DNA of 64,000 nt from Nitrospiraceae bacterium UBA2600 (GCA_002339325.1 DDKK01000001.1:168205-232204), one strand, 5' to 3'. Positions 34,989-44,586 are shown, counted from the first letter of the stretch. Made by a program: numbers and translations. The notes: a model not told the origin generated them from the letters alone.

Positions 34989-36995
34989 ATGGATTTATTT
35001 ACAAAAAAGGCTTCTTACGTGCATGTTCTTTACAATGACAAACCTTTCAGAGCAGAACCCCTTGCACTTTTTGAGAATGAAAACTTCACACAGTTGAGAG
35101 TTGTAACATATGTTTCATCTCCTGATTTTTTCTTTGAGAGAGTCAAAAAATTCAAAAAAGTCATAGCAATTCTCGGAGAGGAAGAGACCGCAAGAGAATT
35201 CTACACTTTTAATCCTCTCTGCGAGGAGAGATTTATCCATTCCGCTGAAGCAGACCAGGAGGTTCTGGAAGCACTCGCAAGTGGCAGAATTGAGCTCAGA
35301 TATATGAAAGCTGGCGAGAGGATACACTCAAAGATTTACATTCTCTCTGATGAGGCAGGCAATTTAAGGGTAATGGTAGGTTCTGCAAATTTCACAAATG
35401 CTGCTTTCTGTAATAACAGGCAATACGAAGAGATTGTAGCTTATGATAGCTCATACAACCCAGTGTTTTGCAAAACCTATCTAAACAGATTTGAAGAAAT
35501 ATACCAGAACTCTATCGATTTCTTAAGCGAAAAAAGTAAGAAAAAGCTAAAAAATCTAATACTAAAAGCAGACAGTATTCTTTTATTCACGCCAGATGAC
35601 AGAGCAGAAGGCATTGTAGAAAAGGTGCAAAGACAAATTCAAAGCGGTGCAGATGCATCAAGCTTGATAGTTGAAGTAATGGATGAAAAGGAAAGACTGG
35701 AGAGAAAAACTATGGAAATTGAGCGAATTGAAAAAATCGTTGAACATGTAACAAAGAAAACAAAAAATGGATACTCCTTTGAACCGAAACAAAAACTAAT
35801 CACTCTTAAGGAAAAGCTTAAAGAAATAGTATCTTTTTCTCACAAGCGTACACAAGAGATTATTGATAAAAGAAATTTTCTTGCTCTTAATCCTGCCACT
35901 GGAGAGTTTTTTATTAAAGAAAACGAAAAGGCCGTTTCATATACCATAAACCTCTCAGAGGATGAACTTCGTATTAATCTTAGTAAACTTATGAACTTTG
36001 TGAATTCCTACTGGGAGTTTGCTGTCTATAAAGACAAGGAGGTTCTTAAAAGAGTCTTTGAAGCCATACTATTTGCATTTACATCTCCTTTCATTTATCT
36101 AATAAGGAAATCGGTTAAAAAACATCGGGGAGATGAAAAACTTGCAGAGATACCAATTGTTCTAATTCTTGGTGGGCTTGCGAATACTGGCAAGACAAAA
36201 CTACTTTTGTTCATAAACAAACTTCTCGGAAATAACTATGAAGTTTTCAATTATAAGGATATCTATATAAAAACTCAGAGGATCTTATACGACATTTTCT
36301 CGTCGAGTAATATATTCCCTATTCTCGTTGATGAAATATACGATAACTTCTTCAGAGGAGAGGGAGAAAGGCTTATAAAAACCCTTACCAACACACTTGT
36401 TGAACCACATCCCTGTCTGATAGGCACTTCAAATGTAGGATTCAGTGCTGAAAGTCAGGTAATAAGAAGGATTTACTACCTACATTTTGCCTCACCCTTT
36501 TCAGAGGACAAAACAATAAAAGCAAAGGCAGAGAAGTATTTCGAAGAAAAAGTTGGAAAAGTTGATGACAGTCTCTTCAGATACTTTCTAAGTGAATTTG
36601 TAAAAAGAATAAATGATGACAAATTTTACCGCATTGAAGACCCTCTATTCCTTTCAAGAGAGATATTTAATGAAATGTTTGAAAAAGCAGGATTTGAAAG
36701 GCCTGATTTTATCAGTCAAAGCCCCTGTGGAGACTACTACAAAATAGGCAGTCAAGAATGGCAGGCTTTATTTCTCACAAGAAGAAAGGATTTCAAAGAG
36801 ATGAAAGATGAAGGAGAGAAATACTTTGTCGTAGACCTTAAGAGCATCTATGAGTCAAAAGATGCAGAAACGCTTAAAAATAAGCTTCCTCCAAGTGTTG
36901 TGAAATCTTCAGGAACTCCGCTCATCCTTCATAAAGAGAGATTTCTCCAATTTATAGGTCATAAACAGGGCTTATTTGGAAAATTTTTCAGTTAA
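34989..36995 (+). CDS. PLD-family nuclease fused to a P-loop (SF3/phage-type) ATPase
   Basis: I do not recognise this 668-residue architecture. Residues 1-180 form one PLD-like domain with a single HKD-type motif: H113-x-K115, an Asp near 121 and GSANFTN (131-137), like restriction-associated PLD nucleases. Residues 185-300 are charged and probably coiled coil. Residues 345-510 form an ATPase: Walker A GGLANTGKT (395-403), Walker B ILVDE (445-449), sensor GTSN (479-482) and an RR pair (493-494), similar in layout to phage/plasmid SF3 helicase-primases. A 150-residue C-terminal domain is of unknown kind. It stands alone with its own promoter. A nucleic-acid defence or repair role is inferred, not shown. 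Confidence 0.7.
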   Translation: MDLFTKKASYVHVLYNDKPFRAEPLALFENENFTQLRVVTYVSSPDFFFERVKKFKKVIAILGEEETAREFYTFNPLCEERFIHSAEADQEVLEALASGRIELRYMKAGERIHSKIYILSDEAGNLRVMVGSANFTNAAFCNNRQYEEIVAYDSSYNPVFCKTYLNRFEEIYQNSIDFLSEKSKKKLKNLILKADSILLFTPDDRAEGIVEKVQRQIQSGADASSLIVEVMDEKERLERKTMEIERIEKIVEHVTKKTKNGYSFEPKQKLITLKEKLKEIVSFSHKRTQEIIDKRNFLALNPATGEFFIKENEKAVSYTINLSEDELRINLSKLMNFVNSYWEFAVYKDKEVLKRVFEAILFAFTSPFIYLIRKSVKKHRGDEKLAEIPIVLILGGLANTGKTKLLLFINKLLGNNYEVFNYKDIYIKTQRILYDIFSSSNIFPILVDEIYDNFFRGEGERLIKTLTNTLVEPHPCLIGTSNVGFSAESQVIRRIYYLHFASPFSEDKTIKAKAEKYFEEKVGKVDDSLFRYFLSEFVKRINDDKFYRIEDPLFLSREIFNEMFEKAGFERPDFISQSPCGDYYKIGSQEWQALFLTRRKDFKEMKDEGEKYFVVDLKSIYESKDAETLKNKLPPSVVKSSGTPLILHKERFLQFIGHKQGLFGKFFS

Positions 36996-37006
36996 TACCT
37001 CATTGA

Positions 37007-37036
37007 TTGACATAATACTTTTTTAGCAGAGATAAT
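37007..37036 (+). promoter_or_regulatory. Predicted sigma-70 promoter of ubiD, leaderless type
   Basis: Perfect TTGACA, 18 bases, GATAAT. The -10 ends six bases before the ATG at 37043, so the predicted start of the message coincides with the start codon. No Shine-Dalgarno sequence is seen. Confidence 0.65.
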
Positions 37037-37042
37037 AACTAT

Positions 37043-38488
37043 ATGGCCTACAAGGATTTAAGAGATTTTTTACAACTTCTTGAGCAGAAGGGACTTCTTC
37101 ACAGAGTAAAGGTAGAGGTAGACCCTGTGCTTGAGATTGCAGAGATTACAGACAGAATGTGTAAATCTTCGGAAGGAGGAAAGGCCTTATTTTTTGAAAA
37201 AGTGAAGGGCTCTCAAATTCCCGTTGTTACCAACATATTCGGCTCCTTTGAGAGAATGTGTCTTTCTCTGGAAGTAGAAAGTCTTGATGATATTGGCCGA
37301 AGAATAGAAAAACTTTTAAATCAAGCGCCTCCAAAAACTTTTAAAGATAAATTAAAAGCCATTTTTGACCTGATTGAAATAGGCAAGTATCTACCTAAAA
37401 AGGTGAAATCTGCGCCATGTCAAGAGGTTATAAACCATGAACCAGACCTTAGCCAAATTCCAATACTTAAAACATGGCCTCTTGACGGTGGAAGGTTTAT
37501 AACTTTTCCAATGGTTTTTACAAGAGACCCTGAAACAGGAAAGCAAAACTGTGGAATGTATAGAATGCATGTTTATGACAGCAAAACCACAGGCATGCAC
37601 TGGCACATACACAAAGATGGAGCCAGTCATTACAGGAAATACAAAGAACGTGGTATGAGAATGCCTGTGGCAGTTGCCATTGGTTCTGACCCGGCGGTAA
37701 TCTACTCTTCCACAGCGCCTCTCCCTTACGGAGTAGATGAAATGGTATTCGCTGGATTTTTACGAAGAGCTCCTGTGGAAATGGTTAAATGTGTCACTTC
37801 CGATATTGAAGTGCCTGCAAACGCCGAGATAGTCCTTGAAGGCTATGTAGAGCCAAATGAACTGCGGGATGAAGGTCCTTTTGGAGACCATACTGGTTTT
37901 TACTCTCCTGTAGATAAATTTCCCGTATTTCACATAACCTGCATTACCCATAGAAAAAATCCCATATACCCTGCAACAGTCGTTGGAAAACCACCTATGG
38001 AAGACTGTTATATGGGCAAAGCTACAGAGAGAATATTCTTACCACTTCTCAGAATGCAATTTCCCGAGATAGTTGACATGAATCTTCCAATGGAAGGTGT
38101 CTTTCACAACGCCGCAATAATTTCTATAAAAAAGCAGTATCCGGGACATGGCAAAAAAATAATTCATGGTCTCTGGGGAATGGGACAGATGAGTTTTTCC
38201 AAATTGATTATTGTCGTTGACCATGATGTAGATGTACAAGACCTATCAACTACTGCCTGGAAAGTTCTTAATAATGTGGACTGGCGTAGAGATGTAATAA
38301 TATCAGAAGGACCTGTTGATGAGCTTGACCACGCCTCAAGTATGCCAAGATTTGGTGGAAAAATGGGAATTGATGCAACTCGTAAAAGCCGTGAAGAGGG
38401 GATGTTCAGAGATTGGCCAGAAGAAATCAGGCAGACCGAGGAAATTATAGAGCTTGTAAACAAAAGATGGCACGAGTATGGATTCTAA
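37043..38488 (+). CDS. UbiD-family prenylated-FMN decarboxylase
   Basis: Reversible non-oxidative decarboxylase using prenylated FMN made by UbiX. The 481 residues show family motifs: NCGMYRMHVYD, HWHIHKDGASHY, MPVAVAIGSDPAV, and DEGPFGDHTGFYS, containing the catalytic Glu/Asp region. Full length. In an anaerobe the likely role is in menaquinone synthesis (futalosine route) or aromatic acid decarboxylation. Its 3' end overlaps the CoA-activase gene by 11 bases. No ubiX is adjacent. Confidence 0.9.
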   Translation: MAYKDLRDFLQLLEQKGLLHRVKVEVDPVLEIAEITDRMCKSSEGGKALFFEKVKGSQIPVVTNIFGSFERMCLSLEVESLDDIGRRIEKLLNQAPPKTFKDKLKAIFDLIEIGKYLPKKVKSAPCQEVINHEPDLSQIPILKTWPLDGGRFITFPMVFTRDPETGKQNCGMYRMHVYDSKTTGMHWHIHKDGASHYRKYKERGMRMPVAVAIGSDPAVIYSSTAPLPYGVDEMVFAGFLRRAPVEMVKCVTSDIEVPANAEIVLEGYVEPNELRDEGPFGDHTGFYSPVDKFPVFHITCITHRKNPIYPATVVGKPPMEDCYMGKATERIFLPLLRMQFPEIVDMNLPMEGVFHNAAIISIKKQYPGHGKKIIHGLWGMGQMSFSKLIIVVDHDVDVQDLSTTAWKVLNNVDWRRDVIISEGPVDELDHASSMPRFGGKMGIDATRKSREEGMFRDWPEEIRQTEEIIELVNKRWHEYGF

Positions 38489-41400
38489 TTATTTTCTCGG
38501 TATAGATGTAGGAAGCGAGACAGCAAAAATAGCAATAATTGATGATGAAGGAAGGCTGATTGAAAAGCTCTATCTGAAACATCTCGGTCGTCCTTCAGAG
38601 ATAGTCTCAAATATTCTAAAAGATATAGAAACCCGATATGGTAGTCTAAAAATTTGTTTTACCGGTGTATCGGGAAGGTTTATCGCAAAGACTGTAAAAG
38701 CACCATATGTAAATGAGATAGTATCTCAAGCAACGGCAACCGCATTCTTTTATCCAGAAGTAAGAACTCTGATTGAGATTGGCGGAGAAGACTCTAAGCT
38801 AATTTTTTTTGATAAGGCTGGAAGAATAAAGGATTTCTCTCTAAACAGCATCTGTGCTGCTGGCACAGGCTCTTTCCTTGAACAACAGGCAGAAAGACTT
38901 GGATTGACAATACAGGATTTCAGTGAACTGGCAACCTTATCACAAAAACCTTCTAAAATAGCAGGAAGATGCAGTGTCTTTGCTAAATCAGATATGATTC
39001 ATCTACAGCAGATTGCTACACCTGTTGAGGATATAATCGCTGGATTATGCCTTGCTTTAGCAAGGAATTTCAAAGCCACCATGTTTAAAGGTCGTAAAGT
39101 GAAGCAAGTAGTTGCCTTTCAAGGCGGTGTAGCAGCTAACAAAGGAATGATAAGAGCTTTTAAAGAAGTTCTGAAAATAAAGGAGCTTTTAATTCCCGAG
39201 CATTTTGAAGTCATGGGAGCAATTGGAGCAGCCATAAAAGCTAAAACTTCAGAGGTTTCACTGAGTACTGAGATGGTTGAAAAGTTAAGGGATATAAAAT
39301 CAGAGATTGAATACGGCCTTCCCCCTCTTAAGCCTTTAGAACTCAGACTGCAAGACAATCACACCTCTTGCTCTTTTGTTCAGTATGCTAACGCCTATCT
39401 CGGCATTGATGTAGGCTCTGTAAGCACTAACATAGTCTTAATTGACGAAGAGGGAAATCTCATTACAAAAAAATATCTGTTTACCTCTGGCAAGCCAATT
39501 GATGCTGTTAAAAAAGGGTTAATGGAAATATATGAAAGTTTTCCTACGGTTAAAATAAAGGGGGTGGGAGTCACAGGCTCTGCCCGTTATATGATAGCGG
39601 ATTTTGTTGGTTCCGATGTTGTTAAAAACGAGATAACTGCCCACGCAAGAGGAGCGCTACATTTTGACAGCACCATTGATACTATTTTTGAAATAGGCGG
39701 CCAAGATTCAAAATACATTAGACTAAAAGATGGAAAGGTCATAGACTTTGAGATGAATAAAGCCTGTGCAGCAGGAACGGGCTCTTTTATTGAGGAACAG
39801 GCAGATAAATTAGGTGTAAGTCTTGATGAATTTCAGCGGCTTGCATTTTCCTCCCAGAAACCCTGTAGACTTGGCGAAAGATGCACTGTTTTTATGGAAA
39901 ACTCTCTTGTAATCAATCTTCACAGAGGAGCTAAAAAAGAAGACCTCATTGCAGGACTCTGTTACAGTATCGTTGAAAATTACATTAATCGAGTGGTAGC
40001 AGGAAAGCCCATAGGGGAAAAAATATTCTTTCAGGGTGGTGTTGCTTTCAATAAAGCCGTAGTGTCTGCCTTTGAAAATTTTCTTAAAAGCAAGATAAAT
40101 AAAAAAATTAAACTAATAATTCCGCCTCATCATGAAGTCATGGGAGCAATTGGAGCGTCCCTTATAGCAAGGGATTTAATGAAAAACAGCGGAGAGAGCA
40201 ATTTTAAGGGCTTTACTCTTATGGAAAAGTCTTACAGTATATCTTCTTTTGAATGCAAGGGCTGTCCAAATTACTGTGAGATAAACAGGGTTAAGTTAGC
40301 TGATGAGGATAAATATCTCTTTTACGGTGGGAGATGTGAAAAGTATGAAAAAGACTCAAAAACTTCAAAATTACCTGACCCATTAAAAATTAGAGAGGAG
40401 CTCCTGTGGAGAGCACACAGAGAGTATGAAGAAAAATATAAATACAGAAAGGCACCCGTAATTGGCATCCCTCATATTTTTTATTTTCACGACCTTCTTC
40501 CTTTCTGGAGCAGTCTTCTCTGGGAAATGGGATTTAAAGTTGAAATATCAGGAAAAACAAATAAAGAAATAATCAACAAAGGAATTGAAAAGATACCATC
40601 TGAAGCTTGTTTCCCCCTTAAAGTAGCCTATGGACACATAGCAGAACTCATAGATAGAGGCATTGACCTTATTTTCATGCCAAGCTTTATTAATCTTAAT
40701 ATCTACGATGAGTATGAAAAAGGGCTTGCCTGTCCTCTCGTTCAAACAATTCCTTATGTTAGCAAAGGGTTTTATAAAGAGGTCAAAATAATAATCCCGA
40801 GAATTGATTTTTCTCGAGGCTTTGAATATCTAAAAGAAGAAATTAAGAATACCTTTAAAGGCCTTGTTAGTACTAAAAACCTTGATTTAAAAATAAACAC
40901 GGCAAGAGAAAAGCAAAAAGAGTTTATTAATTCTCTTCAGAAGGAAGGAATAAAATTTCTCGAAACTGCAAAAGACCGAAAATTAGGTCAGACTGCTACG
41001 GTAGTTATTTTAGGCCGGTCTTATAACTCTTTTGATAGTGCTGTAAGTCTTGATATTTCAACTAAAATATCACGTTTGAACGTGCTGCCTCTTCCAATGG
41101 ATATGCTTCCGCTTGATAAGATAAGCATTCGTGAAGATTGGAGCAATCTTTACTGGCGTTCGGGCCAGAAAATAATAAAGGCAACACGGTTTATTAGAAA
41201 ACTCAGAGATGTTTTTCCTCTCTTTATAACAAACTTCTCTTGTGGTCCCGACTCATTCATCTTAAATTACTTTAAGAATGAAATGGGCGAATATCCATAT
41301 CTCATACTTGAGATAGATGAGCACAGTGCAGATGCCGGTGCTGTAACAAGACTGGAGGCATTTATTGACAGCATACAAGGTCGCCTCGAATGCAGCTTAG

Positions 41401-42644
41401 AGAAAAATTGGAGATTCATACCTCTTCTGAAACATGTCAACTCTGAACTCTCAAAGAGAGTTATATATATCCCAAGAATGTCAGACCATGCCTTTGCATT
41501 AAAGGCTGCGTTTAATTACTGCGGAATTGATGCCGAAGTAATGCCTCCTTCAGATAAAAAATCCATTGAATTAGGAAAAAGTTATGTATCAGGGGGTGAA
41601 TGCTTTCCCTATGTTGTAACATTAGGAGATATGCTCAAGATAGTATTTTCCTCTGATTTTATACCTGAAAAAACAGCATTCTTCATGCCCTCTGGAGCAG
41701 GGCCCTGCAGATTTGGCCAGTATAATGTGTCGCACAGACTTATGTTGAAAAAATTAGGATATGAAAATGTTCCTGTATATTCTCCACAACAGGATGCTCA
41801 ATTCTATAAAGACTTAAATATTGCTGGAGGCGAATTCTCCCTTCGAGCATGGCAGGGAATTGTTGCTTATGGATTGCTCACAAAATTAATTCTCCAGACA
41901 AGGCCTTATGAAAAGAATAAAGGTGAAACAGATAGTGTATACGAATATTATATGCAAAAAATCTCTGATGCACTAAAAAGCAGAAACGGAGATTTAGAGA
42001 ACTTAATCAAAAATATGAGAAGAGATTTTGAGAATATTCCAATGTATAAAAATAGAAAACCTCTTGTAGGCATTGTCGGAGAGATATTTGTAAGGTCCCA
42101 CAGCTTCTCTAATGAAAATCTGATAAGAAAGCTCGAATCCCTGGGTGCCGAGGTTTATTTAACCCCCCTTGAAGAGTGGATTCATTATGTAAATAGTATT
42201 GCTTTAAGAAAAGCCTTGATAAAAAAGGATAAATCTGCTATTATAAAAATTCTTGTTAATAAATTTTTCCAGTGGAAGGTAGAGAAAAGATTTTCCTCTT
42301 TGTTTAAAGGTTTTATAAATAATCTAAAAGAGCCTTCCACAAAGGAACTTTTTAGGAACGCTGCACCTTATGTACCTGATAGTTTTGAAGGAGAAACTGT
42401 ATTGAGTGTAGGAAAAAGCATTGATTTGATTAAAAGGGGAGTGAGTGGAATAATAAACACTATGCCCTTTGGATGTATGCCCGGCGCTATAGTTACAGCC
42501 ATATTGAGATTTATACAGAGAGATTATAACATTGCCGTTGTATCCCTTGCTTTTGACGGTCTAAATTCTACAGTAAACGAATTGTGGCTTGAAGCCTTTA
42601 TGGAAACCATAAAAGAGAAAGAAGGAGGTGAACTTAGTGGGTAA
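38478..42644 (+). CDS. Giant acyl-CoA dehydratase activase-like protein (two activase domains plus DUF2229)
   Basis: A 1388-residue protein. Two consecutive BadF/HgdC ASKHA activase domains (about 1-260 and 305-570) each keep the cluster cysteines (C126/C165 and C430/C469) in CAAGTGSF and GRCSVF or GERCTVF. Next comes a cysteine pair region (CKGCPNYC), a DUF2229 domain (about 640-870) and a C-terminal HgdB-like part (GGECFPYVVTLGD, MPSGAGPCRFGQY). Such fused proteins are widespread in anaerobes, but their substrate is unknown. They probably form an ATP-driven low-potential electron system in one chain. It overlaps ubiD and the next tiny gene. Confidence 0.85.
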   Translation: MDSNYFLGIDVGSETAKIAIIDDEGRLIEKLYLKHLGRPSEIVSNILKDIETRYGSLKICFTGVSGRFIAKTVKAPYVNEIVSQATATAFFYPEVRTLIEIGGEDSKLIFFDKAGRIKDFSLNSICAAGTGSFLEQQAERLGLTIQDFSELATLSQKPSKIAGRCSVFAKSDMIHLQQIATPVEDIIAGLCLALARNFKATMFKGRKVKQVVAFQGGVAANKGMIRAFKEVLKIKELLIPEHFEVMGAIGAAIKAKTSEVSLSTEMVEKLRDIKSEIEYGLPPLKPLELRLQDNHTSCSFVQYANAYLGIDVGSVSTNIVLIDEEGNLITKKYLFTSGKPIDAVKKGLMEIYESFPTVKIKGVGVTGSARYMIADFVGSDVVKNEITAHARGALHFDSTIDTIFEIGGQDSKYIRLKDGKVIDFEMNKACAAGTGSFIEEQADKLGVSLDEFQRLAFSSQKPCRLGERCTVFMENSLVINLHRGAKKEDLIAGLCYSIVENYINRVVAGKPIGEKIFFQGGVAFNKAVVSAFENFLKSKINKKIKLIIPPHHEVMGAIGASLIARDLMKNSGESNFKGFTLMEKSYSISSFECKGCPNYCEINRVKLADEDKYLFYGGRCEKYEKDSKTSKLPDPLKIREELLWRAHREYEEKYKYRKAPVIGIPHIFYFHDLLPFWSSLLWEMGFKVEISGKTNKEIINKGIEKIPSEACFPLKVAYGHIAELIDRGIDLIFMPSFINLNIYDEYEKGLACPLVQTIPYVSKGFYKEVKIIIPRIDFSRGFEYLKEEIKNTFKGLVSTKNLDLKINTAREKQKEFINSLQKEGIKFLETAKDRKLGQTATVVILGRSYNSFDSAVSLDISTKISRLNVLPLPMDMLPLDKISIREDWSNLYWRSGQKIIKATRFIRKLRDVFPLFITNFSCGPDSFILNYFKNEMGEYPYLILEIDEHSADAGAVTRLEAFIDSIQGRLECSLEKNWRFIPLLKHVNSELSKRVIYIPRMSDHAFALKAAFNYCGIDAEVMPPSDKKSIELGKSYVSGGECFPYVVTLGDMLKIVFSSDFIPEKTAFFMPSGAGPCRFGQYNVSHRLMLKKLGYENVPVYSPQQDAQFYKDLNIAGGEFSLRAWQGIVAYGLLTKLILQTRPYEKNKGETDSVYEYYMQKISDALKSRNGDLENLIKNMRRDFENIPMYKNRKPLVGIVGEIFVRSHSFSNENLIRKLESLGAEVYLTPLEEWIHYVNSIALRKALIKKDKSAIIKILVNKFFQWKVEKRFSSLFKGFINNLKEPSTKELFRNAAPYVPDSFEGETVLSVGKSIDLIKRGVSGIINTMPFGCMPGAIVTAILRFIQRDYNIAVVSLAFDGLNSTVNELWLEAFMETIKEKEGGELSG

Positions 42645-42732
42645 TGTTCTTAAGTGGAGGAAAAAAAAGATAAAAAAACACAAATACAGAAAGCTTCGCC
42701 GAAAAATGAGAGCACAGAGAAGAAATAAATAA
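42637..42732 (+). CDS. AURKAIP1/COX24-domain small protein (bS22-like)
   Basis: A 31-residue, very basic protein with a GTG start at 42637, preceded by GGAGGTG six bases upstream. The sequence MGNVLKWRKKK...HKYRKLRRKMRAQRRNK matches the bacterial AURKAIP1/COX24 family, of which mycobacterial ribosomal protein bS22 and mitochondrial mS38 are members. It overlaps the 3' end of the CoA-activase gene by eight bases in another frame. A small-subunit ribosome component is likely; family knowledge supports it, direct proof does not exist here. Confidence 0.85.
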   Translation: MGNVLKWRKKKIKKHKYRKLRRKMRAQRRNK

Positions 42733-42748
42733 TTTAAAGGTTTGAAAA

Positions 42749-42967
42749 ATGAAAGACTTTATTGCTTTAAAAGAACAAATCAACATAATTGAGAAAGGTG
42801 TAAATAGTCTCTTAGAGAAGCTTGAAAATATTGATAGAAAACTTACAGCTATTGAAGAGACAGAGCTGGAAATCAAGGCAATTAAGATGTTTCTAAAAAG
42901 AGTTTTTCCTGAGTTTACTAAAGAATATCCAGAGATTCTTAAGAAAATCAGGAGCACGAAAAAATAA
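42749..42967 (+). CDS. Small coiled-coil protein of unknown function
   Basis: A 72-residue protein with a long heptad-like stretch (LKEQINIIEKGVNSLLEKLENIDRKL) followed by a basic tail. I recognise no family. Its stop codon overlaps the ATG of the metE-like gene by one base, and it follows the 31-residue basic protein by 16 bases. Reading-frame preservation and coupling suggest it is a real gene. The ribosome-binding sequence AAAGG is modest. Confidence 0.6.
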   Translation: MKDFIALKEQINIIEKGVNSLLEKLENIDRKLTAIEETELEIKAIKMFLKRVFPEFTKEYPEILKKIRSTKK

Positions 42968-43962
42968 TGACTTTTGCACCTTTCAGCATAACGGGCATAG
43001 GAAGCATGCCTCACAGAGAGCCTTCTGATGCTTGCAAACTTATACTTGAGCATTTTGACATTCCTTTCTGGCCGCAGCTTCCAAAGCTATCTGTCCGTGA
43101 ATCCATGATTGTCCAGTTCTCCGAGGGTTTTCCGGGATTCACTTTAGATGCTGATAAGGCCTTTGTCAAAAAAAATGAGGAAGAGATTTATACATGGTTG
43201 AGCAATTATACTGAAGAAACACTTGAACCCGTAAGCGAAAAATACTCATCAGGTCTTTATAGTCTGGCAGAGGCTTTAAAAGACCAGAAAATATCTGTAA
43301 TTAAAGGACAGATTACAGGTCCCCTTACATTTACCTTATCTTTAAAAGATGAAGAAGGAAGGCTCATATATTTTGATGAAACTCTGAGAGAACTATCTTT
43401 ACTTCATCTTAAAGCAAAGGTGAAGTGGCAGATTAACTTTCTTAAAAAACTCGCAGACGAGGTTATAATATTTGTTGATGAGCCAATACTGCAGGCAGTA
43501 GGCACTTCTGCCTATATCTCCGTCGAGCAGACTGAAGCCATGAGATTAGTTAGGGAACTGGTGCATTTCATAAAATCTAACGGAGCAAAAGCAGGTATTC
43601 ACTGTTGTGGCAGAGCAGACTGGAAAGAAGTCATGTCTTCAGGCATTGACATTCTTAGTTTCGATGCTTTTTTCTTTTTCGATTTTTTGAAAATTTATAC
43701 CGAACAGATAGAAGAATTTCTCAAGAACGGTGGATTTATAGCGTGGGGTTTTATTCCAACTACAGATGATATATACTCCCTAAGTGATGACCAAATTATA
43801 AAGTCAGCGTTAAGTAAAATTTCCGAGATATCAAAGCAAATTCCTTTAATCAAAACAAATTCTCTCATTACTCCATCCTGTGGAATGGGCTCTTTGGAGC
43901 TTTCCGCTGCCCAAAGAGTTTGCTACCTTCTCAGATTACTAAAAAATTTATTAAATGAATAG
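42967..43962 (+). CDS. MetE/UROD-superfamily methyltransferase-like protein
   Basis: A 331-residue TIM barrel of the uroporphyrinogen decarboxylase/methionine synthase superfamily. The start TGIGSMPHREP, the central GQITGPLTFTLSL and DEPILQ, and the zinc-type ligands in GIHCCGRADW and TPSCGMGSL resemble the core (C-terminal) half of cobalamin-independent methionine synthase. It lacks the N-terminal domain of MetE, as do archaeal and some bacterial core enzymes thought to use methylcobalamin or a corrinoid protein. It overlaps tmk by eight bases. The methyl donor is unknown. Confidence 0.78.
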   Translation: MTFAPFSITGIGSMPHREPSDACKLILEHFDIPFWPQLPKLSVRESMIVQFSEGFPGFTLDADKAFVKKNEEEIYTWLSNYTEETLEPVSEKYSSGLYSLAEALKDQKISVIKGQITGPLTFTLSLKDEEGRLIYFDETLRELSLLHLKAKVKWQINFLKKLADEVIIFVDEPILQAVGTSAYISVEQTEAMRLVRELVHFIKSNGAKAGIHCCGRADWKEVMSSGIDILSFDAFFFFDFLKIYTEQIEEFLKNGGFIAWGFIPTTDDIYSLSDDQIIKSALSKISEISKQIPLIKTNSLITPSCGMGSLELSAAQRVCYLLRLLKNLLNE

Positions 43963-44578
43963 AGGAATTTTTATAACATTCGAAGGTATTGAAGGAGCAG
44001 GAAAAACTACTCAGGTCAGACTGTTAGCTGAAAAATTTAAAAAGGAAGGGCTTAAAGTAATTCAGACCTTTGAACCTGGCGATACACAGGTGGGAGGAAA
44101 AATTAGAGAAATCCTTCTCAATCCTTCACTTTCAATTAATCCGAATTGCGAACTTCTTCTTTATTTTGCTGACAGAATACAGCATATTGAAGAAAAAATA
44201 AAGCCTGCCCTTGAGGCGGGTATAATTGTTTTGTGTGACCGATTTACCGATTCAACAATTGCCTATCAGGGATATGGTAGACAGATATCCATTGAATTGA
44301 TAAAAAAACTAAACACTCTTATTCTTAAGGACTTTACTCCTGACTTTACTATTATTCTTGACTTACCAGCACATATTGGATTGAATAGAAATAAAAAAAT
44401 AAATAAAAGAGACCGCTTTGAAATAGAAGATATCGATTTTCATAACAGAGTAAGGGAAGGATATCTGGATATATGCAAAAATGAACCTGAAAGATTCATT
44501 GTTATAGATGCTACAAAAGCAGCAGAAGAAGTCAGCGAGGAGATTTACAAAAAGGTAAAGACCAAATTCAGGCTTTAA
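43955..44578 (+). CDS. tmk: Thymidylate kinase
   Basis: Phosphorylates dTMP to dTDP. The 207 residues show the P-loop FEGIEGAGKTTQ near residue 8, the DRF motif (CDRFTDSTIAYQGYGR, near 92) and a lid region RDRFEIE. The neighbouring holB gene downstream is a classical bacterial pairing, which supports the call. It overlaps the metE-like gene at its start. Confidence 0.95.
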   Translation: MNRGIFITFEGIEGAGKTTQVRLLAEKFKKEGLKVIQTFEPGDTQVGGKIREILLNPSLSINPNCELLLYFADRIQHIEEKIKPALEAGIIVLCDRFTDSTIAYQGYGRQISIELIKKLNTLILKDFTPDFTIILDLPAHIGLNRNKKINKRDRFEIEDIDFHNRVREGYLDICKNEPERFIVIDATKAAEEVSEEIYKKVKTKFRL

Positions 44579-44586
44579 ATTCAGGA

